Below, one piece after another: positions 16,621 to 25,690 of a stretch of DNA of 64,000 nucleotides. The DNA is from Pseudoroseomonas aestuarii. Lineage in GTDB: Bacteria; Pseudomonadota; Alphaproteobacteria; Acetobacterales; Acetobacteraceae. A model generated the notes under the pieces. It was not told the origin of the DNA and searched no databases. It saw nothing but the letters and a program-made list of their open reading frames with translations. The stretch spans positions 1 through 64,000 of the forward strand of contig NZ_JBHSCH010000012.1 of assembly GCF_042651065.1 (NCBI RefSeq), in the 5' to 3' direction. Position numbers and translations under genes: made by a program. Each line of letters starts with the position of its first letter. The stretch's first letter is position 1.

Positions 16621-16962
16621 TTAATGGGCGAACGACATTTCGCACCCACCGATGCGCCAGGGCGTTGAGGGCCTGCACACGGCGCTTCCAGGCCTCGCGC
16701 CAGCCAGTGCCGGGCGCGCTGGCGCGCGGCGCTCTTCCCAGCCTGCCTGCACGGCCTCCGGCGGCGGCAGTACCGCCTCCAGCAGCTCCAGCACCACCAC
16801 GCCGCGCTGGACGTCGTGGCGGTGCTCCAGGTACCCGGCCGCGCGCAGCTGGTGGTAGGCGTGCTGGATTGCGCGGCGCGTGTAGCCGAGCTGGGTGGCC
16901 GGCGAGGCAGTCAGGGTGAGCAGGCGCCCGGCCCGGTCAGCCAGTGAGCGCGCCAGCAGCAC
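16621..16962 (-). CDS. Hypothetical winged-helix-like protein
   Basis: A 113-residue frame from a GTG start. The segment TASPATQLGYTRRAIQHAYH then LRAAGYLEHRHDVQRGVVVL reads as a winged helix: helix, turn, helix and a beta wing ending VVVLEL. The C-terminal 45 residues (PPPEAVQAGWEERRAPARPA...) look unstructured. The frame stays open upstream of the GTG for about ten more codons with plausible residues (HLRGCALP), so the true start may be elsewhere and the gene may be a fragment. It lies 30 bases beyond the GntR stop. Confidence 0.38.
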   Translation of the reverse strand: MLLARSLADRAGRLLTLTASPATQLGYTRRAIQHAYHQLRAAGYLEHRHDVQRGVVVLELLEAVLPPPEAVQAGWEERRAPARPALAGARPGSAVCRPSTPWRIGGCEMSFAH

Positions 16963-16991
16963 CGGGAGCGCGCAGCCGCGCAGATGGGTTA

Positions 16992-17747
16992 TCAGATATC
17001 AGCCAAATCGGCGCGGGCCACCAAACGGGCTGCGGCGGCCGTGAAATGGCGCCGCGCACTGCTGCGTGCGGCTTCCGCATCACCGGCGGCGATGGCGGCA
17101 TGAACCGCAATGTGCTCGGCCAGGACCGCGCCGCCAAGCTCCACCGCCATGGCGTTCTTCACCACCACGGAGGACAGGTGCATGCTTATCTGCACCGACA
17201 TCATCTCAAGGAACACCCGGACGTGCTCGTTCCCTGCCGCTGAGGCAATGGCAGCGTAGAAGGCATTCTCCGCCGCAACCCAGTCGGCGGCGCCGTCCCG
17301 ACCACGCGCATCGGCGGCGACCAGGTTTGCGAGTTCCGCCTCCATCGCTTGCAGGTCGGCGGGGCGCCGGTGCAGCGCGGCGAGGGCAGCGGCATCGGCC
17401 TCCAGCCCGGTGCGCATCTCCAGCAGCTTCGCCAGTTCCTGCCGCTTGGCGAAGCAGGCCGGCGAGATGCGGAAAACGCCGGAACGGGCCGGATCGGCGA
17501 CAAAGGCGCCGCGTCCCTGCTGCTTCTCGACAAGCCCTTCCTGCTGCAGACGGGAGATCGCCTCGCGCACCACAGGGCGGCTGACGCCGAACTCGCTGGC
17601 GAGCTGCTGCTCGCCCGGCAGGCGATCCCCGGGCCCCAGGCGTCCGGCGCGTATCGCCTGTGTCAGTTCACCGGCCACGGCCTCCGGTAGGGTCGGGCCA
17701 CGGCGGCGCAGAGACGGGAAGGAGGTTCGGGTCACGTAGTATCCCAT
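16992..17747 (-). CDS. GntR family transcriptional regulator, FCD domain
   Basis: A 251-residue regulator. The winged helix (about 20-85) contains LPGEQQLASEFGVSRPVVRE and AISRLQQEGLVEKQQGRGAFV; the FCD domain (about 95-235) contains AENAFYAAIASAAGNEHV and EHIAVHAAIAAGD, supplying the ligand His residues. I use ATG 17747; an in-frame ATG at 17792 is also possible, and neither has a clear ribosome site. It is divergent from the dehydrogenase-TRAP operon and a palindrome lies between them, so it most likely represses that operon until its substrate appears. Confidence 0.88.
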   Translation of the reverse strand: MGYYVTRTSFPSLRRRGPTLPEAVAGELTQAIRAGRLGPGDRLPGEQQLASEFGVSRPVVREAISRLQQEGLVEKQQGRGAFVADPARSGVFRISPACFAKRQELAKLLEMRTGLEADAAALAALHRRPADLQAMEAELANLVAADARGRDGAADWVAAENAFYAAIASAAGNEHVRVFLEMMSVQISMHLSSVVVKNAMAVELGGAVLAEHIAVHAAIAAGDAEAARSSARRHFTAAAARLVARADLADI

Positions 17748-17803
17748 GCGATGGAGGATCTGGCGGCCCGATGCCATCAAGGCGTCGCGCATCGCAAATC
17801 CAC

Positions 17804-17819
17804 TTGTAAGACATCTTAC
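17804..17819. promoter_or_regulatory. Candidate GntR operator in the divergent promoter
   Basis: GTAAGA-CA-TCTTAC (17806-17819) is a 6-bp inverted repeat with a 2-base centre. Overlapping it, TTGT-AAG-ACAT (17804-17814) matches TTGT-N3-ACAA at seven of eight positions. It is placed between the GntR gene and the HIBADH gene. Confidence 0.55.
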
Positions 17820-17892
17820 GGTGTGCTGACGTCCACGCCAAGCACGACTGTTCCGGGCTTCAGGAGCAGAGCAGGGGAGGGTGACGGCAGGC

Positions 17893-18813
17893 ATGTCCGA
17901 CGACGCGCGCAGCATCGGCTTCATTGGACTGGGTGGCATGGGCGGCGGGCTGGTCCGCAACCTGCTGCGCAAGGGCCGCCAGGTCATGGTGGCCGACCGG
18001 CGCGAGGAAGCCGTGGCGCAACATGTGGCGCTCGGGGCGACTGCGGCCCCCTCGCTGGCCGCGATGGCCACCGCAGCCGACATCCTCGCCATCTGCGTCA
18101 ACACCGCCGAGGATGTGGAGGCGCTGTCGCTCGGCCCTGACGGGCTGCTGGCGGCGATGCGCCCCGGCAGCATCCTGCTGGACCACACGACCACCAACCC
18201 GGAGGCGGTGCGGCGGATGAGCGAGGCGGCCGCCGGGCGCGGCATCGCCTATGCCGAAGCGCCGATGACCCGCACCCCTGTCCATGCCGAGCAGGGCTGC
18301 GTCAACGTGCTGTTCGGCGGCGAGGCGGCGCTGCTGGACTCGCTGCGGCCGGTCTTCGCGCTTTACGCCGAGAACGTGTTCCATATCGGCCCCGTCGGCC
18401 ACGCCATCCGTCTGAAGCTGATCCACAACTACGTGGCCTTCGCCAATGTCGCCGCCTGGTGCGAGGGCTTTGCGCTGGCCGCCAAGGACGGACTGGATCT
18501 GGGGCGCGCGGTCGAGATCATCTCCGCCGCCGGCGGCCGCAGCGGCATGCTCGACCTCTACGGCCGCAAGACCCTGTCGCGCGACTTCAACCCCGGCATC
18601 AGCATCGCACTGGCCCGGAAGGACGTGAAGTACTACGCGCGCTGGCTGGAGAGCGCCGGCCTCCCGGGCTTCATGGCGGACAGCATCCACCAGACCTACG
18701 CGATGGCCGAGGCGCTGGGCTTCTCCGAGGAGAACTGCGCGGCCGTCATCAAGGCTTACGAACATTTCACCGGCATCGAGGCGACGCTGCCGGATGGCGC
18801 GAAAGCCGGCTGA
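17893..18813 (+). CDS. 3-hydroxyisobutyrate dehydrogenase family protein
   Basis: A 306-residue beta-hydroxyacid dehydrogenase. The NAD(P) site is GFIGLGGMGGGL near residue 9; the catalytic Lys lies in HAIRLKLIHNYV. The substrate-binding motif, normally DAPVSGG, reads EAPMTRT here, so the acid bound probably differs from 3-hydroxyisobutyrate or tartronate semialdehyde. A GTG at 17881 is in frame, but ATG 17893 after a GGGGAGGG stretch is preferred. It leads a probable operon with dctP, dctM and dctQ. Confidence 0.88.
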   Translation: MSDDARSIGFIGLGGMGGGLVRNLLRKGRQVMVADRREEAVAQHVALGATAAPSLAAMATAADILAICVNTAEDVEALSLGPDGLLAAMRPGSILLDHTTTNPEAVRRMSEAAAGRGIAYAEAPMTRTPVHAEQGCVNVLFGGEAALLDSLRPVFALYAENVFHIGPVGHAIRLKLIHNYVAFANVAAWCEGFALAAKDGLDLGRAVEIISAAGGRSGMLDLYGRKTLSRDFNPGISIALARKDVKYYARWLESAGLPGFMADSIHQTYAMAEALGFSEENCAAVIKAYEHFTGIEATLPDGAKAG

Positions 18814-18844
18814 GACCGGCCGCATCGAAGGGGAGTCCAAGGCA

Positions 18845-19843
18845 ATGAACACCAACCGTCGCGCGCTGCTGCTGGGCAGCGCGGTGCTGGCCGCACCGGC
18901 CCTGCTTGGCCGCTCGGCCGCCGCCGCCACCACGCTGAAGCTGGCGCACCTCGCCGCCGACAGCCATCCCGGCCACAAGGCGGCGCTGCAGATGAAGGAG
19001 GCGGTCGAGCGCCGCTCCGACGGCGCCCTGAAGATCGACATCTTCCCGTCGAACCAGCTTGGCGCGCCACCCGAGCAGCTCGAGCAGACCAAGCTGGGCG
19101 TCATCGACATGAACCTGCCCACGCAGGGGGCGCTCGACAAGTACGAGAAGGCCTTCGCAACCGTGATGGCGCCCTTCATCTTCCGTGATCCGGCGCACGC
19201 CTTCGCCGTGCTGGATGGCGCTTTCGCGGAGTGGAGCGCGCCACTGCTGGAGAAGCAGGGCCTGGTGCAGCTCGCCACCTGGGACTATGGCTTCCGCAAC
19301 ATCACCAACTCGCGCCGGCCGATCCTGACGCCGGACGACGTCAAGGGACTGCGCATCCGCACGCCGCCCGAGGTGCAACTGGTCGCCTGCATCGAGGCGC
19401 TGGGCGGCCGCGCCACGCAGATCGCCTTCACCGAACTTCCCAGCGCGCTGAACCAGGGCGTGGTGGACGGGCAGGAGAACCCGGTCGGCGTCATCTGGCA
19501 CATGAAGTTGCACGAGACGCAGCCGCACCTGGCGCTGACGCGGCACTGCTACAACAGCCTGGTGCATGTGATGAACCGCGGCCGCTGGCAGAAGCTCGAC
19601 AAGAAGCAGCAGGAGCTTCTGCGCGAGGAAAGCGCCAACGCCGCGGCGCTGATGCGCCGCCTGGTGGCGGAGCAGGAGACGGAGGAGCTGCGCAAGCTGG
19701 AGGCGGCCGGCGTCAGGATCACCCGGCCCGAGCTGGAGCCGTTCCGCGCCGCGATGGGCCCGGCCTATGACCGCGTCGCCGCCTATGCGGGCCGCGCCAA
19801 CATGGACCGGATGCTGAAAATTGTGCAGAGCGCCAGGGCCTGA
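18845..19843 (+). CDS. dctP: TRAP transporter substrate-binding protein
   Basis: A 332-residue periplasmic receptor. The leader MNTNRRALLLGSAVLAAPAL is Tat-like and is cleaved after AAA. The mature part starts TTLKLAHLAADSHPGHKAAL and contains the conserved DVKGLRIRTPP with the Arg that binds the carboxylate of the ligand, plus FTELPSALNQGVVDGQEN, the family hallmark. The upstream ATG-like codon at 18794 would add 17 residues before the leader and is rejected. It hands a carboxylate to the DctMQ permease encoded next. Confidence 0.93.
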   Translation: MNTNRRALLLGSAVLAAPALLGRSAAAATTLKLAHLAADSHPGHKAALQMKEAVERRSDGALKIDIFPSNQLGAPPEQLEQTKLGVIDMNLPTQGALDKYEKAFATVMAPFIFRDPAHAFAVLDGAFAEWSAPLLEKQGLVQLATWDYGFRNITNSRRPILTPDDVKGLRIRTPPEVQLVACIEALGGRATQIAFTELPSALNQGVVDGQENPVGVIWHMKLHETQPHLALTRHCYNSLVHVMNRGRWQKLDKKQQELLREESANAAALMRRLVAEQETEELRKLEAAGVRITRPELEPFRAAMGPAYDRVAAYAGRANMDRMLKIVQSARA

Positions 19844-19858
19844 GGCAGGGGCGCCGCC

Positions 19859-21142
19859 ATGACCGCCTTCCTCATCCTCGGTGCCGTGGTGGCGCTGATC
19901 GCGCTGGGCCTGCCTGTGGCGGTCGCCATCGGCGGCACCGGCATCGTCCTCTACCTGCTGGCCGACCAGGCCATGGTGCTGCCGATGCTGCCGCAGCGCA
20001 TGTACGCGGCCGGCACCAGCTTCACCCTGCTCGCCATCCCCTTCTTCGTCATGGCGGGCACCATCATGAACACCGCCGGCATCACCGACCGGCTGTTCCG
20101 GCTGGCCAGCGTGATGGTCGGGCGGATGCGGGGCGGGCTCGGCCAGGTGAACGTGCTGGCCAGCCTGCTCTTCTCCGGCATGTCCGGCGCTGCGGTGGCC
20201 GATGCCGCAGGCCTCGGCCAGGTCGAGATCCGTGCCATGCAGAAGAGCGGCTACGGCCTCGGCTTCTCGGCCGCCGTCACCGCCGCCTCCTCCACCATCG
20301 GGCCCATCTTTCCGCCCAGCGTGCCCTTCGTCATCTATGGCGGCATCACCGGGGTCTCGGTGGTGCAGTTGTTCCTGGCGGGCGTCGTGCCGGGTCTGCT
20401 GATGACGGCGGTGATGATGGTCGTCGTCGCCGTCACCGCGCGGCTGCGCAACTACCCGCGTGAGGCACGGCCGACCCTGCGGGAGGCAACCGTCGCGGTG
20501 CTGGGCGGCGTGCTGCCGCTCGGTGCCCCGGCGCTGCTGATCGGCGGCCTGCTCGGCGGCCTGTTCACGCCGACCGAGGCCGGCGTGGTCGCCTGCGCCT
20601 ATGCATTGTTCCTCGGCATGGTGGTGTACCGGGAGATCACCTGGCGCCACCTCCCGGGCATCCTGTGGTCCACCGCGCGCTCCACGGCCGTCATCATGTT
20701 CGTCATCGCGGCCTCCGGCTTCTTCGGCTGGATGCTGACGCACCAGCGGGTGCCGGACGCGCTGGTCTCCGGCCTGCTCTCCGTGGCCGATGGCCCCATG
20801 GCGGCCACCATGCTGATGCTGGCAGTGCTGCTCGTGCTCGGCATGTTCATCGAGGGCGTGGCCATCATCGTCATCACCACGCCCTTGTTCATGCCGGTGG
20901 TGCAGCATTTCGGCATCGACCCGCTGCAGTTCGGCGTCATGCTGGTACTGACGACGGCGATCGGCCTGCTGACGCCACCTGTGGGCATGGTGCTGTTCGC
21001 CATCTGCACCGTCTGCCGTGTCCGCATGGGGGAGCTGGTGGCGGAGCTCTGGCCTTACCTGCTGGGAATCCTTGTCGTGACCCTACTGGTCGCTTTCATC
21101 CCCGCGGTCTCTACCCTGCTGCCGCATTACTGGGCCCGCTGA
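19859..21142 (+). CDS. dctM: TRAP transporter large permease
   Basis: A 427-residue membrane protein with 11-13 hydrophobic segments, the right length for DctM. Family marks include FSGMSGAAVADAAGLGQVEI (the first conserved loop), ASSTIGPIFPPSVPFVIYGG and GLLTPPVGMVLF near the end. It is the Na+-coupled transport subunit. It follows dctP by 15 bases and is separated from dctQ by a single base; the M-before-Q order is the reverse of the common arrangement. Confidence 0.95.
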   Translation: MTAFLILGAVVALIALGLPVAVAIGGTGIVLYLLADQAMVLPMLPQRMYAAGTSFTLLAIPFFVMAGTIMNTAGITDRLFRLASVMVGRMRGGLGQVNVLASLLFSGMSGAAVADAAGLGQVEIRAMQKSGYGLGFSAAVTAASSTIGPIFPPSVPFVIYGGITGVSVVQLFLAGVVPGLLMTAVMMVVVAVTARLRNYPREARPTLREATVAVLGGVLPLGAPALLIGGLLGGLFTPTEAGVVACAYALFLGMVVYREITWRHLPGILWSTARSTAVIMFVIAASGFFGWMLTHQRVPDALVSGLLSVADGPMAATMLMLAVLLVLGMFIEGVAIIVITTPLFMPVVQHFGIDPLQFGVMLVLTTAIGLLTPPVGMVLFAICTVCRVRMGELVAELWPYLLGILVVTLLVAFIPAVSTLLPHYWAR

Positions 21143-21143
21143 C

Positions 21144-21671
21144 ATGGAACAGCTCAAGACGATCGACCGCGGCATCGGCTTCGCGCTGCGCTTCCTGGCT
21201 GCGGGGGCGCTGGCGCTGCTCATGCTGCTCGTCGCGGCGAACATCCTTGGCCGCGCCGCCGGCATGGCCGAGATCGCCTGGGTGGGGGAGGGGGTGGAGT
21301 TCCTCTTCGCCTGGATGGTCTTCCTGGGCGCCGCCGAGCTGTGGCGGGAGGGTGGGCACTTCGCCGTCGACGTGCTGCTGCAGGCGTTGCCGCAAGGCCT
21401 CGCTCGCCGGGTGCTGCGCCTGCTCGTCACGCTGTGCTGCCTGGCCTTCGCGCTGATCCTGGGCTGGTACGGCCTGAACCTGGCGCTGGACGCCAGTGCC
21501 ACCTCGCCGATTCTCGAGCTGCCGGTCGCTGCCTGGTACGCTGCCATCCCTGTCAGCGCCGCGCTGATGACGCTGGCCTCCCTGCGCGATCTCGTCCTGC
21601 TGGTCATCGAGCCTGCGGCCGAGGGGCACCCTGCCGACGTTCCTGTTCAGGAGACGGCTTCGAAATGCTGA
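21144..21671 (+). CDS. dctQ: TRAP transporter small permease
   Basis: A 175-residue protein with four hydrophobic segments (ALALLMLLVAANILGRA, FAWMVFLGAAELWREGGHFA, CLAFALILGWYGLNLAL, IPVSAALMTLASL). The short GGHFAVDVL after segment 2 is typical of DctQ. It forms the membrane pair with DctM. It is the last gene of the operon. From 21672 to 22214 I find no convincing gene, only a tandem repeat and GC-rich sequence. Confidence 0.9.
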   Translation: MEQLKTIDRGIGFALRFLAAGALALLMLLVAANILGRAAGMAEIAWVGEGVEFLFAWMVFLGAAELWREGGHFAVDVLLQALPQGLARRVLRLLVTLCCLAFALILGWYGLNLALDASATSPILELPVAAWYAAIPVSAALMTLASLRDLVLLVIEPAAEGHPADVPVQETASKC

Positions 21672-21938
21672 TCGACCATCGGACCTGCATCTGCCGCCCT
21701 GGCGCCACCCGCAGGCACCTTGCCTTCCACGGAAAGCGGGGCTGAAGGGTGGCAGCGCCGCTGCCCCGGAGAGCCGCTGGCATACGACCGGGACCAGCCC
21801 GGGACCAGCAATGTGAAGAGCTGCGCCCACATCCGGGCTTATGAGGACGCCGCCGACCGGGCAACGGAACGCCGATCATCCGGCGCCGGCTGGTCCACCC
21901 ACCGCCGGGCGCTCCAGCCCCTGGCCCGGAGCGACAGC

Positions 21939-21986
21939 CCTTCTTCGGCATAGAGCCGATGGCCTTCTTCGGCACAGAGCCGGTGG
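21939..21986. repeat. Tandem 24-bp direct repeat
   Basis: CCTTCTTCGGCATAGAGCCG plus ATGG (21939-21962) is followed directly by the same 24 bases with two substitutions (21963-21986). No coding function is evident. Confidence 0.7.
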
Positions 21987-22214
21987 CCGCCCTTCCGGTC
22001 CTCCGGCCAGCCTTCCCGCCGGAGCGGCACGGGCAGGCGCCGCTAGCCGGACCAGGGCCGCGGCCGGCCGCTGAGCCCGGGAGAGTAGCGTCCCGAGTGG
22101 AGCGGTTTCGAGGGCCAGGACCACATTCGTCACCCCCAAAGCCGGGGGGAGCCGCCATGCTCGGCAGCGCCTATCAATCTTTGACATTCCGCCTGAATTA
22201 TCATTCCTTGCCGC

Positions 22215-22412
22215 ATGCCTCGCCAGATCTGCAAGAACGTCTCCATCACTCCGGCCATGGACCGCTTCATCCTGGAGCGGGTCTCCTCCGGCCGCTATCA
22301 GAACGCCAGCGAGGTCGTTCGGGCAGCGCTCCGGGTCCTGGAACGGGAGGAGGCCGTCGAGCAGGAGCGGCTCCTGAGGCTTGCAGCCTGCCCGGCCGAG
22401 ATGGAGCGCTAG
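22215..22412 (+). CDS. ParD-like antitoxin without a neighbouring toxin
   Basis: A 65-residue ribbon-helix-helix protein. NVSITPAMDRFILERVSSGR then YQNASEVVRAALRVLEREE is the ParD/CopG pattern. ParD normally is followed by parE, overlapping or within a few bases; here the next gene, six bases on, is a histidine kinase. The protein is shorter than most ParD (about 80-90 residues) and its C-terminal toxin-binding tail is reduced. It may be a relic or act with a distant ParE. Confidence 0.75.
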   Translation: MPRQICKNVSITPAMDRFILERVSSGRYQNASEVVRAALRVLEREEAVEQERLLRLAACPAEMER

Positions 22413-22418
22413 AGAGCC

Positions 22419-24875
22419 GTGCCGGAAGAGATGTGTCTCGCCGGCGGCGGGGAAGCTGGGGCACGGCTGCGCGCGGTCGACTGGGCCAGCAACCCGCTCG
22501 GCCTAATCGAGGGCTGGCCACTCTCGCTGCGGACGGCTGTCCGCATCATCCTCAGTTCCGATTTCCCCATGATGATCCATTGGGGCCCGGAGCTGGTCAC
22601 CTTCTACAATGATGCCTACGCGCCCAGCCTGGGCCGGAAGCACCCAGGGAACCTCGGCCGGCCTGCCTACGAATGGTGGTCGGAGATGTGGGACCAGCTC
22701 ACGCCCATCTTCAACCGCGTGCTGTCCGGCGAGTCCTTCTTCGTCGAGAACGCCAGATACACGCCCGACCGTGACGGGGCGCCGAAGGACGCCTACTTCA
22801 CGCACTGCCACAGCCCGCTGTGGGACGACCATGGCAAGATCGCGGGCATCTTCCTGGTGGTGACCGAGACGACGCGCCAGGTGGTGGCGGAGCGCGACCT
22901 GCTCCAGGCCAACGCCGCACTCGCGCAGCAGAACGAGGCGCTGCAGGCCAGCAAGGCGCGGCTGGCCGCCGTGGTGAGCGCCTCCTCGGAAGTGCTGTAC
23001 TCCATGAGTGCCGACTGGGCCGAGATGCACCAGCTCACCGGCAACGGTTTCCTGGTCGACACCGGCTCGGCCAACCCGCATTGGCTGGCCGACTACATCC
23101 CGGAAGACGAGCAGGCGCGTGTCACCGCGGCGATCCAGGAGGCGATCCGGAACCAGACGGTGTTCTCGCTCGAGCACCGGGTCCGGCTCGCGGCGGGCGG
23201 CGTCGGCTGGACACAGTCGAAGGCCGTGCCCCTGTTTGGCCCGGCGGGCGAGATCACGGAGTGGTTCGGCACCGCCAACGACGTCACCGCGCGCCGCGTG
23301 GCGGAGGAGGCACTTCGCCGCCTGAACGAGAGCCTTGAGCAGCAGGTCGCCGAGCGCACCGCCGACCGCAACCGGCTCTGGACCTTATCGAAGGACATCA
23401 TGCTGGTGGCCGGGTTCGACGGCACCATCCAGGCCACGAACCCGGCCTGGGCCGCGACGCTGGGCTGGACGCAGGACGATCTGGTCGGGCGCAACCTGCT
23501 CGACCTCATCCATCCGGAGGATCATGAGCGGACGGCCGAGTGCACCTCCGCCATCGCGGGAGGACAGGCCTTCCGGCGCTTCGAGAACCGCTACCGGCAC
23601 ACGGACGGCACCTACCGCTGGATCGCCTGGACGGGCGGGCCGGGCGATGGCCTGATCATCGCCGCGGGACGCGACATCACCGAGGAGAAGGCAACCGCCG
23701 ACGCGCTGCGCAAGGCGGAGGAGCAGCTGCGCCAGGCGCAGAAGATGGAGGCGGTGGGGCAACTCACGGGTGGCCTCGCGCACGATTTCAACAATCTGCT
23801 GACCGGGATCATCGGCAGCCTGGAGCTTCTGCAGGCCCGGGTAGCGGAGGGCCGGATCGGCGCCCTGGACCGCTACATCGGCGCCGCCCGCGGTGCCGCC
23901 GACCGCGCGGCGGCGGTGACGCACCGGCTGCTGGCCTTCTCGCGGCGGCAGACGCTGGACCCGAAGCCCACGGACATGAACTGGCTGGTCGGGGATATGG
24001 GGGACCTGATCCGGCGCACCGTTGGCCCGGCCATCACGGTCGATATCGTGGGCGAGCCGGGGCTTCCGCCCGTCCTGATCGATCCGAACCAGCTCGAGAA
24101 CGCTCTGCTGAACCTCTGCATCAACGCCCGCGACGCCATGCCGGACGGCGGCAGGCTCGTGATCGAGACCGGCCGCCAGGGGCTGGACGCGCGCGCGGCG
24201 GACGACCTCGGCGTCCCGGCGGGCGATTTCCTGACGCTCTGCGTCACCGACAACGGCACCGGCATGGCGCCCGACGTGATCGCCCGCGCCTTCGACCCCT
24301 TCTTCACCACCAAGCCTCTCGGTGAGGGCACCGGCCTGGGCCTGAGCATGATCTATGGCTTCGCGCGCCAGTCCGGCGGCCAGGTGCACATCGCCTCCGA
24401 GCCGGGGCAGGGTACCAGGGTGTGCCTCTACCTGCCCCCACATGCCGGCAGGCCGGTCACCGGGGAGTCCCCCGTCGAGCTGGCCGAGGCACCGCGGGCG
24501 CAGCAGGGCGAGACGGTGCTGGTGGTGGACGACGAGCCCACTGTGCGCATGCTGGTCACCGAGGTGCTGGGGGAGCTGGGCTACACGGCCATCGAGGCGG
24601 CCGATGGCGCCGAAGGGCTGAACATGCTGCGCTCGAACGCGCATATCGACCTGCTGGTGACGGATGTGGGCCTGCCTGGCGGCATGAACGGGCGGCAGAT
24701 GGCCGAGGCGGGGCGCGTGCTACGTCCCGGCCTCAAGGTGCTGTTCATCACCGGCTACGCGGACAGCGCGGTGCTCAGCCATGGCCATCTGTCCGAGGGG
24801 ATGCAGGTCATGGTCAAGCCATTCTCGATGGAAGGGCTCGCCACCCGCGTCAGGGCCATGATCGCAGAAGCCTGA
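22419..24875 (+). CDS. Hybrid sensor histidine kinase with PAS domains and receiver
   Basis: An 818-residue soluble kinase with no membrane segment. Order: an N-terminal PAS-like sensor (about 10-165, with WSEMWDQLTPIFNRVLSGES), a coiled coil, a second PAS (about 195-305), a coiled coil, a third PAS (about 325-430), HisKA with LAHDFNN (His455), HATPase with NLCINARDAMP, GTGLGLSM, and a C-terminal receiver (about 690-815; VDDEPTVRM, phospho-acceptor Asp749, Lys in MVKPFS). The start is a GTG at 22419 or ATG 22431. It resembles bacterial blue-light or redox PAS kinases, but no LOV cysteine motif is evident. The output partner is not in the window. Confidence 0.9.
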   Translation: MPEEMCLAGGGEAGARLRAVDWASNPLGLIEGWPLSLRTAVRIILSSDFPMMIHWGPELVTFYNDAYAPSLGRKHPGNLGRPAYEWWSEMWDQLTPIFNRVLSGESFFVENARYTPDRDGAPKDAYFTHCHSPLWDDHGKIAGIFLVVTETTRQVVAERDLLQANAALAQQNEALQASKARLAAVVSASSEVLYSMSADWAEMHQLTGNGFLVDTGSANPHWLADYIPEDEQARVTAAIQEAIRNQTVFSLEHRVRLAAGGVGWTQSKAVPLFGPAGEITEWFGTANDVTARRVAEEALRRLNESLEQQVAERTADRNRLWTLSKDIMLVAGFDGTIQATNPAWAATLGWTQDDLVGRNLLDLIHPEDHERTAECTSAIAGGQAFRRFENRYRHTDGTYRWIAWTGGPGDGLIIAAGRDITEEKATADALRKAEEQLRQAQKMEAVGQLTGGLAHDFNNLLTGIIGSLELLQARVAEGRIGALDRYIGAARGAADRAAAVTHRLLAFSRRQTLDPKPTDMNWLVGDMGDLIRRTVGPAITVDIVGEPGLPPVLIDPNQLENALLNLCINARDAMPDGGRLVIETGRQGLDARAADDLGVPAGDFLTLCVTDNGTGMAPDVIARAFDPFFTTKPLGEGTGLGLSMIYGFARQSGGQVHIASEPGQGTRVCLYLPPHAGRPVTGESPVELAEAPRAQQGETVLVVDDEPTVRMLVTEVLGELGYTAIEAADGAEGLNMLRSNAHIDLLVTDVGLPGGMNGRQMAEAGRVLRPGLKVLFITGYADSAVLSHGHLSEGMQVMVKPFSMEGLATRVRAMIAEA

Positions 24876-24994
24876 CCACTGCCGGCCCACCCCCTGCCGG
24901 AAGGGGAACGGAGCATCATGGCGGTGATGCTCCTGAGCGCGGCTCGGCACGCTGACGAGAGGATGATCGGGTTCCGCAGCCCTGCAGGCCGTGC

Positions 24995-25618
24995 TCACGC
25001 CAGGCCGTGGACAACAAGCCCGGCAGCCATGGCCAGCATCGTCAGCCCAATCATTCCATCCAGCACGCGCCATGCCGCGGGGCGCGAGAAGAGCGGCGCC
25101 AGCAGGCGTGCGCCATAGCCCAGGGCGGCGAACCAGAACGCGCTGGCCATGCCTGCTCCGGCCAGGAAGGCAGGCTGCCCGCCCGGCGGCTGCGCAGCGC
25201 CGATCCCGCCGACCAGCAGGACGGTGTCGAGATAGACATGGGGGTTGAGAAGGGTGAACCCTGCCGTGCGGGCCAGTGCCGCCCGCAGGGTGAGGGCCGC
25301 GGCCGGCTGGTCCGCCAACAGGCCCCCGGCCGGGCGCAAGGCACGGCGGAGCGCCCCGGCCCCGTACCAGGTTAGGAACAAGGCCCCGCCCAGGGTGAGA
25401 ACCGTGACGAGGCCTGGCAGGCGCTCCAGCGCTGCGCCAAGACCGGCGACGCCGGCACCCATCAGGATGACGTCCGCCAGGGCGCAGAAGAGGACGACCG
25501 GCCCGACATGCTCGCGCCGCAGGCCCTGGCGGAGCACGAAGGCATTCTGCGCGCCGATGGCGACGATGAAGGCCGCGGAAAGGGCAAAGCCGGTCAGGAA
25601 GGGGGTGGCGGTGATCAT
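24995..25618 (-). CDS. argO: LysE/ArgO-type amino acid exporter
   Basis: A 207-residue membrane protein with six hydrophobic segments. AIGAQNAFVLRQGLRREHVG near residue 18 is the LysE/ArgO signature, and FTLLNPHVYLDTVLLVGG is the second conserved block. It exports arginine or lysine. The start at MITATPF is chosen because the preceding residues lie outside the family. It is divergent from a LysR regulator of the ArgP group, the classical genetic arrangement in which ArgP with arginine activates the exporter. Confidence 0.9.
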   Translation of the reverse strand: MITATPFLTGFALSAAFIVAIGAQNAFVLRQGLRREHVGPVVLFCALADVILMGAGVAGLGAALERLPGLVTVLTLGGALFLTWYGAGALRRALRPAGGLLADQPAAALTLRAALARTAGFTLLNPHVYLDTVLLVGGIGAAQPPGGQPAFLAGAGMASAFWFAALGYGARLLAPLFSRPAAWRVLDGMIGLTMLAMAAGLVVHGLA

Positions 25619-25690
25619 GGGCGCTTTCCTGCCGCCACGCCTTCCTGTAGGCCAGATCATCTTCCTAACCTCGATGAAGCGGAGCTAAAC

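Noticed and set aside
16188..16649. Minus-strand frame of 153 codons opposite the hypothetical at 16 kb
   Set aside because: Cys/Arg/Ser-rich composition with no recognisable domain and no ribosome site.
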